Below are positions 14,607 to 26,500 of a stretch of 64,000 nt of DNA, piece after piece. The stretch is taken from assembly GCF_022581195.2 (NCBI RefSeq), contig NC_061462.1, positions 9,610,001 to 9,674,000 of the forward strand, read 5' to 3'. The position numbers were made by a program, and so were the translations under genes. Position 1 is the first letter of the stretch; each line of letters begins with the position of its first letter. Under the pieces are notes generated by a model that did no database searches, was not told the origin of the DNA, and saw nothing but the letters and a program-made list of their open reading frames with translations. Source of the stretch: Helicoverpa zea. Its lineage: Eukaryota > Arthropoda > Insecta > Lepidoptera > Noctuidae.

Positions 14607-15165
14607 AACCGACTTCAAAAAAAGGAGGAGGTTCTCAATTCGGCTGTATTTTTTTTTATGTTTGTTACTCGATTTCTCAAAGACGCCTGGACCGATTTCA
14701 ATTTTTTTTTTTATTTGAAATGGTATGCTTGTCATTTGGTCCCATCGTCATCAGATCAGGATATGATGGTGGAAACCCTGAGAAATGGGAGCATCTCTTG
14801 AAAATTGTAGGCGAGCATAGGTTAAAAACTTGACAATGAGATGTACGTCTGATAACACTATGCAACAGTGAAGGTTTGGAGCTGACCTGATGTTGGAGAC
14901 GAGAGAAGGTCGAGGGAACTCGTCAACTAAATATGTAAACTACCTTGTGTTTGGGCTTATATTATTCGTATTGATAAGAACTTTCCACTAATGTGGATAG
15001 TGACAACTAAACTTGTCACTGAAAAGCCAAAAATAAAAAAACTTTTTAAAAAAAAATAAACGCGACTCCCAAAAACACTGAAAAGCAAAAAAAAAAATAT
15101 TCTTAGGTGCATCGGCCTAGAAGTCGGTGGCGAAATAAACATATAATCATCCACTAGACACCGAA
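14607..15165 (+). repeat. Dispersed repeat, copy 1 (CCGACTTCAAAAAAAGGAGG family)
   Basis: This stretch is closely similar to 61265-61905: both begin with CCGACTTCAAAAAAAGGAGG, continue through 'ctcaattcggctgtattttttttt', share the block around 'ggagctgacctgatg', and end with 'gcatcggcctagaagtcggtggcg'. It is a repeat I recognise as common in Lepidoptera but cannot name. An 82-codon open frame inside is not a gene. This copy lacks the tandem duplication and the terminal palindrome seen in the second copy. Confidence 0.75.
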
Positions 15166-17487
15166 TTTTAGGCCGTTATTAATTTACAACGTTCATGCTA
15201 AGCTTTGGTAGTATTGCTGCTAGTCGAATCAATTTAAGGAATGAATGTGACAAAAAAGCAACATCAGATCAAATCTAAGCGATTGTTTAGAGACCACAAC
15301 ATCTAATAAACAAAACAAACAATAAGTGTAAACATATGTAGAAGCAAGCTCGGTTGTGTTATGCCAAATATTTCCGGGCGGGCGACCGACACTGACGTAA
15401 GCCGGCACCCAAACATCGTCAAGCCGATGGTTATGATTAGGTAAATTTTTGGTAACTAATGGCCATGTAATTGTTTGTGAAACTGTTTTACGAGATCGCT
15501 TTAGGGGAGCTCTAAGTTTCTAAGTAAACTTGTAGTATTGCACGGCGAAAACACGAAGTTATTTGAATTGTGTCGTTGAATTTCTCATCTCGATTCGGTT
15601 ATCAGGATTTCTTCCATGTCTTCTAAAGACAGTCTCATTTGGTAACTTTACACGATTACAATTAACGAATTCTATTCTTAAAAATGTACCCACTGATTCA
15701 TTATGAAACAAATTCTTTTATTCAGCATTTTTATTGGCATTGAATCATTTATTATATACATTTTTAAAACAAACTCAAACTGTTTATGTTGAAATAGCAT
15801 TGTTTGCACTTGTTCTCCTTTGTTTTGTGATTGATATTGTTTAGAAGCACCATCAGCGATTACTGTTGTTCATCTTCAATATCCGTTGAATCGTGATCAG
15901 TTAATGTGATACGGATATCGAAAGCATTATCATAATTCACTTGTAATCCATACTGATGTATCTGTGATTTATTATACACCAATTGATTAGAAAGAATTTT
16001 ATTTTCTTTTTGACTTTAACATGACTTGGCAACTGATTTTGCTGGCATTTTTATAGCGCTATCAATTTGAACTTCCTTTATAATTTTATTGAAACAAAAC
16101 ATGTGTCCTGTCTATTTTTGTCTGATACCTTATGTTAGTCATATTGGATTTACGAGTGTGGTATGTATCAATATTGATATCTTTGCAGAGGTTGGATTAT
16201 TGCCCAACTTGTGTATGTTATCGCCACAAATATTTGTTACCCAAATAATAGACAACAGAAAAAATAAACTTCAATGCTCATTGTTCCATTTCAGCAACAG
16301 TAGGTAGCCTTGCATAATACATGGCGTCATAATGCACAATACATATTTACATAAATGAATATGTAATACAAATCTTGCTGGAGGATGATATTTTTTACTC
16401 ACCATATAAAGCAATTTTGATTAGCATTTAATTGTTAATAACTGTTGTAAAAAATATGTCCATACGTACACGGCACCGTCTAATAGGCGAGGAACATTAT
16501 TTGGTGTCATTAACTCTATATTTAATTAGCGCATATGCAGCGTGAACAGCCGTGAGAAAACTTTCGGATTTCAACCATTACTGGAGTTTTCTTCTCAATC
16601 AAGAACGTTTATGGAAGCTTTAGTTCGATAACGATTGTTAATAAGGCCACGTTTATAAATGCCAATGTGTTTCTAGGGGAAATTATTGTCGGATAAGGTT
16701 TGCAGTTACTGATAAATGTGTATGTTTGCTATTTCAATTACTTCATTCTTTTACAAAGTCCAAAATGTTTTTGTCTATTTATTTTATCTGTAGATTTTAT
16801 TCGAGGTTTAGAAAATGGCTAAGCAATTGTAGTACGTACCTAGCACCTACTAAAATCTTGACAAATGGCTCGGTGATGAATGCTGTTACCAGCTAAACTC
16901 CAAGGCGTTAACACGAGGGCGCGATGAGAGAATAAATCTCGTTGTTAGCATGATTTGTTCGTCGCACACCTGCGCGCGCGCCTCTCGCGCTTCACTCATT
17001 TATTATTCAAGCCCATCTGTTTTCATTGGCGATTTATCGCTTTATTTAATAGTTCGATATAGATGTACTGATAAATTCCACGTGGGAATATTTAGGCCTG
17101 TATCAAACTTAAGAACTTGAAATGCAAAAACTGGTTCGCTTTTGGAAAACACAAATGGTTTCCTACGTAATTTTCCTGCTCAACAGGTTAGTCTTTTGTC
17201 TGCGTATACGCGTGTCCTTTTAGAGATATCCAGACTGACTGGTTTATCAACGCTCGGTTTAAACACCTGGGCCTTGATTGTGAAATCCCGGAATACATAA
17301 GTTTTCTTTTTGGTTCGATGCAAAAATTATGGGATTAATCATTTTAAATGTTAATTTTCCTCGTCTTGTTGTTTTTATTGGGTCTGTTAATCCAAGTGGT
17401 TGAATGTCAAGTGTATAACTAAGGACAATTTAGTACCTTTTTTTTATTTTTTTACCTTGCTTAATTGTTATTTATCTTTGTCCACAG
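15166..17487. other. Presumed Fps85D intron with GC-rich patches near 15375 and 16960
   Basis: No coding sequence is recognised. A short CpG-rich patch (CACCTGCGCGCGCGCCTCTC near 16966) and another at 15375-15420 stand out from the AT-rich context. The segment ends at the polypyrimidine tract and AG acceptor of the first recognised kinase-gene exon. Confidence 0.4.
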
Positions 17488-17584
17488 CTTTCTGAAGAGG
17501 TGTCGAGAAAACAGAGCGAGTACCAAAAGTGCCTCGAGTCCTACAAACAGATGAGGGCCAAGTTCGAGGAGAATTACCTTAAAT
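17488..17584 (+). CDS. Fps85D: Fps85D exon: F-BAR domain, middle helix segment
   Basis: The exon follows a CCACAG acceptor and ends at a GTAAGA donor in phase 1. It encodes 32 residues from LSEEVSRKQSEYQKCLESYK through KFEENYLK, a charged amphipathic helix that matches the middle of the Fps F-BAR domain. It starts in phase 0, so at least one coding exon must precede it. Confidence 0.9.
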
Positions 17585-20500
17585 GTAAGACTTTACAAAA
17601 TTATTTTAGATTTAGATATTACAATCTTTTGAATTCAATTTGAACTCAATCAAAAGTACTTTAGGTACATAGAATTTTAAACTTTTAGCACTCCAAGAAT
17701 TTTTCTCAAACTCCTTTCTGCCGACTTTTATCAGGTCTTTGAAATTCTTGCAATCTTACGTTCCTTCTTACGTTTTTCTAAATCTTGTTACTCAATCTTC
17801 CAGGTCCCACGAGTCGGGGCGGGCGCAAGCTGGACGAGACCCGGGACAAGTATGGCAAGGCCTGCAGACGGCTCCACAGGGCACACAACGAGTATGTGCT
17901 GCTACTGGCCGAGGCTACGGAGTGTGAGAGAGCGTTGAGGACGGCTGCGTTACCGACGCTTTTGGACCAGCAGAGGAGGCAGGGAGAGGCTACTGCCACG
18001 TCTTGGTGAGTGCAGGAACCTATTGAGGGTTTTATTCGATGATTGTATAACTGCAGTTCCCGTTCTACGGCCAATAGTAGGAGATAGTTAAATTAAGTTA
18101 CATATGGCAAAGCTTTGACTAAGTAAATAGAAAAAGATCATTATTTTTATACCTCTTTAGTACCTATCTTTAAGTGTAGAGAGTTAGAAATGGTCCCCAA
18201 ATAATAAACAAGATCCCAACTTTTTACAACAACTTTTTTTTTAGCACAAATTACAATTGAACAAGCCAAACAAAATACATTTCGTAAAATAACTATTCAG
18301 TAAAACGGTTATTGATTCAAAGTCAAAGTCAAAAATAGTTTAATAAAAAAGGCTAATTAGATTAGCACTTTTTAACGTCAAAATTACAAAGAATTGATTG
18401 CTGATTTGATATTTACGATTGAAATCAATAGATAAGGATATTTTAAATGAATAATAATCTGGCTGTAAAATTTCATAACAGGAAATAAACATAAAATTAA
18501 TGACTTGATAACGTAACTACTGAAGTAGTTAAACAAAAAGAATATAAAGATAAGGTCTACATGCCTAATAAATTTTTCCTAAGATTTAAAAACCCACGAA
18601 AGTTGAAAGAAGAACTTCTTCGGAATCTAGCATTTGGCTTTAATATCTATTTAGCATTCGGAGAAACTTCCTTACACAGGTACTAAAATATAGGTATTTA
18701 CTTAAGTTTTGTGCCATTAAATGTTGTTTATAAATGACCAAACCAAATGTCCAAATGGGGTAGGTACAGTCGCCAGCGCATCAAGGTACATAATCAGTCA
18801 TAATGTATTAAAATGTACTTTAACTCTAAATAATCGAATTATGCTGACGTCTGGGGCTGTCCTCCTTTCCAGGTCAATATTTTTACCGCGACTATAGGGT
18901 CAATATGAATATAATTTTCACGACATGAAACCGTCAATACGTGCATTAGCATATTAGGGCAAACGCTATGGAATTTCCTAGCGTGGCTCTTGTTAAGATC
19001 GATAAAAGAGTACCAATAAACTGTAGGCTAATTTGTATAAAAATGATACTGGAATTGCATTGATTCTGTCCCACATGAAATATAAATTAATATTGATTTA
19101 ATAATAATTAACTGTTGTTGTGTACAGGAAAGGCGTGCTACTAGAAGTGGTGCAGAGGTCAGACTTCAGCACAGACAAGTTCAGGGAGATACAGACCAAA
19201 ATCGAGACCACCATACAGAATCTGAGGCCGCAGGATGAATATAAGGAGTTCATTGAGAAATATAAGTAAGTCAGACAATATATATAGTTTGATATCATTA
19301 TATAGGCTTTCATGATTGTCTTCTTATACAAACGAAATCACATCCCCGGTGCGACACTGTGGAATAATTTTGAAATAGTGGGGATTGAATAGTATGATCT
19401 AAGTGATTTAATATTCTTGAGGAGCATGAAAGCCCTTCTTGGACCTTTAGCAGCCCATGTTGTTTGAAAGTAAAAAGCAAACGTCGGTTTCAAAGATAGA
19501 TAGAACACCTTCATACCAATTTCCGAATAATCGTAGTCATATTTGCAGTTATAAAACTTAAAATCGGGAACAAATCGATAGTCACGATTCACGATATTTG
19601 AATGAAGAATAAATTAATAGAAATAATTTCTCGTACAAGTTATTAAGATTTCGCAATTACATTGTGAATAGGTTTCTTTTATAACGCGAATCATTCTCGA
19701 ATTTCAATCATCAGCTAACTGTAAATGTAACATCATGAATTATTATCGGAACAGTTCTTTTTTGCTTTAAAGGCAATAGAAAGTAAAATGATACCAACAT
19801 ACGACTTGGCGGTAGGTATGTTTGTTCAAGATAAGCATAGATAGCTTTAGAAGAAATTATGGTGTAGATTTACTTGCCTAGTGTACCTACGTACCTACAT
19901 TATATGTAAGTATTCCAATTTAGTTCGCTTGTACTAAAGTCATTTTATTATCAAAAGCTTGAAGTTCATTAATTAAGAATTTATCAAAATTCAAAACTAT
20001 CAGCGAATATCATGATTATTAAATTATAAAGATTTGCAACTGCATCGCCTTATGTAAGACGGCCTTGCTAAGAAAAAATCTGATAAAGAGCTATCGACTT
20101 TAAATAATTTAAATGACGAAATAAATAACACTTCAACTCACGATTTTATGCCATAAATCAGTATTGAAACGAGTTTTTAATATCGATAAAGTAACTAATA
20201 TAATTTTAGAAATTACTTCATGTGGATTTAATGAAAAAAATAGGAAGTTACTTACCTAATGAAAATGGAGAGGTCGTCATTTTCTTTCAACGAAGTGGCT
20301 ATTCCATGTACGGAAATTTAACTTGTGAAAATAACCCCACTCCCAGTGTGTCCCAGTCACATAGGACTTCAATGTTACTGATAAACTCAGGAGGTGCTTT
20401 AAACTGATTTGTTTAAACCATCTTTGAACCCTGTATGAGATGTCAGAGTAGCCATTTAGATAAGTGTCCTTAAGCACAAGAAGGTATCGTAAAACCAGAA

Positions 20501-23500
20501 GTTTTAAAACATGTATTAGGTACTTTTTAAATTAAAATTATTCGACCTTAAGTAATGTTAATTGATGACTAATATAAGTAAAACTACATTCGAAACGTTG
20601 AAAAGTGATCGTTGTCAATGAGCGATGAGTCGAAGGTGAAGATATGAATCAGTGGTATTCAGGAACTGTGTGTTACTTTCAAAGGCTGTTTAAGGCCATT
20701 TAAATACATGTTTTTGCTGTTTGTTTCGTTAATTGATGGCCACTGAGGTTTCGTGTCAGTCACCATCAGTCGCATGTGTGTGTATCAGAATTTAAAGGAA
20801 CTTATTTATTTCGACAGCCAACTGCATAACCATATCACGTCGTTGACGTCAATTCAGTTTCGAATGTTGGACTTATTAGAAATTATCCCTGTTTGTTATT
20901 ATTTTAATTAGGTGTTAATTTAGGTAGGTAGCAAAACTTGTTTCGAAGAAATATGCTTTTAAATTACCTACTATTTTCCTTTTCTTCATTCCCTAATACT
21001 TGCTGAGGATGAGTCATGAATATTACCTATTTCTCTAATCAGACTGATGCTCGTCTGCCCTTTGGAATTTCCAAAAATCCCAAATAGGTACTGTACGGCA
21101 CGTTATTACAAGAACAGTTTAGTTTCTTTCTTTCATGTTCCTATTACAGAATGAAACATGGTAATAACCACAACCCTTGCTTCAGGTCACCTCCTTCAAC
21201 ACCTGTCACGTTCAACTTCGACGAGAGCCTAGTCGAAGACACGAGTGGGAAACTACAACCAAACCAGTTGACGGTAGACAACCTTACCGTGGAGTGGCTG
21301 AAGGAAAAACTCACTGAGTTGGAGAACACCCTGCAAGATAATAGAGAGAAACAATCAGCGTTACAAGGCCCCGAAATTATAGGGAACGGTGTCTGCAAAA
21401 ACAATAACACAGGACTGACTAATGGAGTTAATGGGATTGACAGGTAAGCTGAAGAAAATTTCAAAACTAAAGCTGAAACTTTGCCTTTATCTCCAACTGT
21501 AGTTAAATATTTACAATTCCTTAGGCATTCACCGCCACCCCTACCAGTGACGACTTCAGAGCCTATCAAACTCCTAGAGCTTCGTGTAGCAGAACGCAAA
21601 TGTGCTAAACAAGCGGAGATGATCAGGTCGGCGCTGGCTGAGCTCGGCTGTGAGGAGGCGCCTAGTGGTTGTCCCGATTTATCGGCTGAGACCGTTGGTG
21701 TTGATAGTCTGGATGGCAGCTCTCCTGATCACCAGGTAGCGTTTCGTTGCATGTTTTGTTTTGAATTCACCTTGATAAGAAGTAAAGTTTAATTCAATTT
21801 TGCGATTTAAAAAAGTTGCATATAGCCATATCGGATGCAAATGGCAGTATGAATTATTGAAAAATGACGTTCAATTATCAGGATCGCTCCTCAATCGGGT
21901 CCAAAGCTTCGGCGGACGTTTTAAGATTACATCTGCACTCAATAATACCACCGAGACCGTTCTTCAAACTATTCACGAGGCCGTTTCGACGCAAGTCCGC
22001 TCCGTCGAGCCCCGCGCTGCCTCCCAAGACATACAGAAGCAGCAGCGAAGGCCCTGCTGACTCGGTAATCGTACCTCAACGCAGACGGATCAAAGCCCTG
22101 AGACGCCGCTTGCGCAAACGTGTGGATATTTATGTGCATTGCCGAGTTCATAATAAAACGCTATTCAAAAAGAGGAGACAGAGCCGTGTAGTACTCGATA
22201 GTTGTTCTAACAGTGTGGTGAGTGCCACTAACCGAGACATCCCTCACCTACGCATGGCATGGAGTTAGTACGATGCATGAAGCTTTCGTCTTCCACGACG
22301 CCACTGGAGCGGCACGATTAATTCGTTATGAAACGAGCGTTAGGAAAAACGTGTCAGTGCTAATTTTAGCGCAAACACTTCACGTCACCGTGCACCGCAC
22401 GAACTTCTGTCGGGAATGATATTTCAAATAAAATGAAAATAGCACAGGCTCTGCTTAAAACTCAGTTTCAAAATCAAGGTGAAGCCGCTTACGACGTTCC
22501 CGAAATGTATCGTTGTTTACGCGTAGACTGTGTACGTTTCAGTCGTGAGGTTTACGTCAAGTTCATCCTGTTTCTGGTACCGTTCGCCTCATGTGGTGAA
22601 ATAAAAGAGATAATAAAGTAGTGTCGGTGTGTTTAGCGGTGTTGTGAAGCTAATGAGGTTGAGTAATGGATCCGTTTGCGATGTACATCACGCACAGCGA
22701 ACTGCCTCCGCCGGTGGTGGTGCCGCGGAGGAAGAAACGTCTCAAGCAGCTGCAACTTGAACTTGAGAGAGAGGTCGTACGTTATCATTGTTGTCGCTTT
22801 AATTATTACGTTTTGTCGTGTGATTTTAAGCATTATGTAATTAAGTAGGTGAGTGCATGTGCATCGCGTGTGAAACTGATTTTATTTTAAGTGTTTGCGC
22901 GTGTTACTAATGGACAAGTAGCTTTGAGCTACTTCAAATCAAAATTCAGTTCATGAATATCAACTCAAATGATATTACACTTGACCACGTTTCACGGAAT
23001 TAAATCACCTGAATGTTTTTTCTTAAATCTGGGTTAATTGACCTATTTTCACGTTATCAGGTAAACGTGAGGTAGCAATCCCAAAAATATCCCATCTCAT
23101 TTATATTCCTGTCTTCGCAGGTGAGTGTGAGTGAGACAGAGCGTTCTCTGGTGGAACAGGAGTGGTTCCACGGAGTACTGCCTCGGGAAGAGGTGGTGAG
23201 GCTTCTGAGGGCTGATGGAGACTACCTGGTGCGGGAGACCACGAGGAACCATGCCAGGCAGCTAGTGTTGTCCGTCTGTTGGGGACAGCACAAACACTTC
23301 ATTGTTCAGACCACGCCTGAGGTAAGGCATAGCCATTACTTACAAGACTTATAAAAGTATCGTGTTTCTCTATCTCTTCTCTTGTTAGATAACATAAGTC
23401 CGATAGCTGTTCTATACATGTAGGCAAGGCTATTCAGGCTTCAAAAGTAGTGCTACAAAAAATTACTAGTTACCTGTTTGAAGATTTTTTTCTTAGTTTA

Positions 23501-26500
23501 GTAAATGGACCAAGAATCGTTCCAAACCGGTTTGAATGCAAATCTCCGGCTAAGATTCGGCAAATGGATGCTGCGAAATCTGAAGGAGAATAATAATAGG
23601 TAGCTATTCTGTGTCGAAACATATGGAGTTTCATTGTTTAAGTGAATCGTTTCTAGCTATGAACTTTATGATTCATGAATTACTTTGTCTGACACCATTT
23701 CAATTAATTAATTTTCGGGTTCTGCGAATTGAAAATTCTGTCTGATGTCAGCAAGAGAATCTAAAATACGACCTCTTCATGCCTTCATTTATTTTGTTTT
23801 GATACATAAGTTAATGTTTTTGATTTATTTTCAATACCTAAAACGTTTTGTTTCTTTTATTGCTGTTGTCATGTCCAAATTGAGACAGTGATCTTGAAGA
23901 AACGGGATCGTATGTGTGGCAAGCCGTTGAACTTGGATTCGTTTGTTATTCTATATTTTTGGGATCGATCTAATCAATGCAAATGGAAATTGTACGATCA
24001 AAGAAGAAGAATATAGATTAAGCAGTCCAGCTTATTGACATCAGAAAATGGGTGATACATTAAATTGGTATCAAGTAACTATAGATAGATATATCCACCT
24101 ACTTAAGCTTTGTTATTTTTGTACCTAAGGTAACGTTATGATGATCTTACCGTTCGAAATATATAGTCAAGCTCTTACCTTTGCGCTGCCCGGTCTTCCT
24201 AATCCTAACCCTTGTCAATTGCAAAATTATTTGATTCTTCTACTACACCATTATTTCTCTTCCAGGGTCACTACCGTTTCGAAGGAGCAGCATTTCCCTC
24301 AGTCGCCGAGCTGATAGCTTGGCAGAGGACAAGCGGAGTCCCAGTCACAGCGCGATCAGGAGCCCTACTGCGTCGCGCGGTGCCTAGAGAGAATTGGGAA
24401 CTGAACAATGATGATGTCCAGTTACTGGATAAGATTGGACGGGTGAGTCAGCAATTGCAAAACATGTAGCAGTTTAAATTTAAAGTAAGAATAAAATAAG
24501 ATAGATAGTTGATATCAGGTAATTCGCAACGGACTCTCAATTGTAACAATTTAATTACATACATAATTGTATCAATGATATCATCTACGTCTTCCTAACC
24601 TTTTCCTTACCATCCACTGGGGTCGGCTTCCAGTCTTATCGCGGGCCTCTGACTGAATGCCATTGTTTTACATGGAACTGCCTATCTAGTCTCCACAACT
24701 CAGTTACCTGAGCAACCTTGATTGATACCCATTAGCAATACAGAAGTCTGTCAATATTTATTATTTATACATATAAAATTGCTAAGAAGACAAGTATGTC
24801 AATTGTTCACGTGGGTTTCTTGACCATTGAAGGTAAGACTACCAGGAATCATACCTTTGTTCACCACCATTGTGACACAATCATTGAGTGCGTTTGTACC
24901 AACTATACCCACAATAGCAATAGCAATGGAATAAGGTACAAATTGCAATACTACAATGCAGGAGTTATGCGTCACACAGAATTAGGTGCATTATTCAATA
25001 ATCGGGCGGTTTGCGCATTATTACGTAAAGATAAGAACTTTTATGTGTGTATTTATTGACTGTATACGTATCGTTGTAACTGTACGTAGTATTAATGGGA
25101 TTGATTGGAATTGAGGAAATTACTGATTTTATTGCGCATTTTAGCAGTCTTCTTTCAAAGAAAATGTGCAATTTAACTGTTGAATTACCTTTTGACTATA
25201 ACAGTAAGAAATAGGTCATAATAATCAGTAAAAACCTCTCCAATCAATCTGGATGCTTTAAATTCAGTCGCAACCTACTCTTGGGGTCTACTGAAGTATA
25301 AACAATTCTTAAGCAAATTATCAATTTCCTCCAGGGTAACTTCGGCGACGTATACAAAGCTCGTCTCAAGAGTACCAATCAAGAGGTAGCAGTGAAGACC
25401 TGCAGGGTTGCTTTACCAGATGAACAGAAGCGCACCTTCCTGCAAGAAGGTCGAATACTCAAGCAGTACCAACACCCCAACATTGTGAGGCTCATTGGCA
25501 TTGCGGTGCAGAAGCAGCCTATCATGATCGTCATGGAACTTGTTCCTGGTAAGATATTATTATACGTCGTCAACTTTGATTATTATATAAGTCGTCAACA
25601 CTATTTTAGATCGAACATTAGATATATTTGAACCTTTGAACTTTTTGGCAGTGTCAAGTGATCTTAAGCGAAACGTCTTCAACGTCAAACGTCTTTTCGG
25701 TAATCGTCACTCTACTTGAGCCAGGAGCCAGTAATGGATGACAACTAAGGCCTAGACTCCAGACCAATTGAATTTCGTTACTTTTTGCTTTGAGCGGATA
25801 TTATGTTCTATTGGTTTTTGAAAGACTACCCTTCTCCACTTTGGTGGAGTCTAGAGTTCATTAGTCAAAAATACTATTATATTAGTTCCTGGGATTGCAC
25901 TCGATGTCATTAAAATATTAACAGCAGCATTTCTAAAGTATCTATTATTAAAATAAACATGCATTTATTTTTACAAACAACCTTGCGTCATCGGATGTAA
26001 AATAAAAAAAGCGGCGGTCGAGACAAACTTGGACTATGTTGACGGAGACATTTCCACTTGACCTAATTCCTCATTCCTCGGCAATCATTTGCGATTCGTC
26101 GATTGTTTTCGTAATACATTCTGTGGTCTGGACGCCCTATTTTTGGAACTAGAAAAATTCTAGCACTGTTTTTAATAGTTTCGTTCGCTATCTGACTCCA
26201 TAATGGGTTATCTCTTCGCGGGTTAGCTTTTAATCGACATCTACAGATCCAATTACTAAAATGTATTTACGAATCTGTAGAAACTAAACTCGGTATAGCT
26301 TATTAAATCCGTGTGATGTGTCATGACCATGTTTATAAACCGTTCGTGTGGGTGTCCAGACCGATTTCATGCTGGGTGGGTGAAACACGAGTTTAAATAT
26401 AAGCTACGTTAGCTTTCACTGTAAATAACTGGAAATGTTGCTATGAAAGTGTCGTGGTATTATGATTTATAGTTTTTTAACGTTACCACAATTTCATGAC

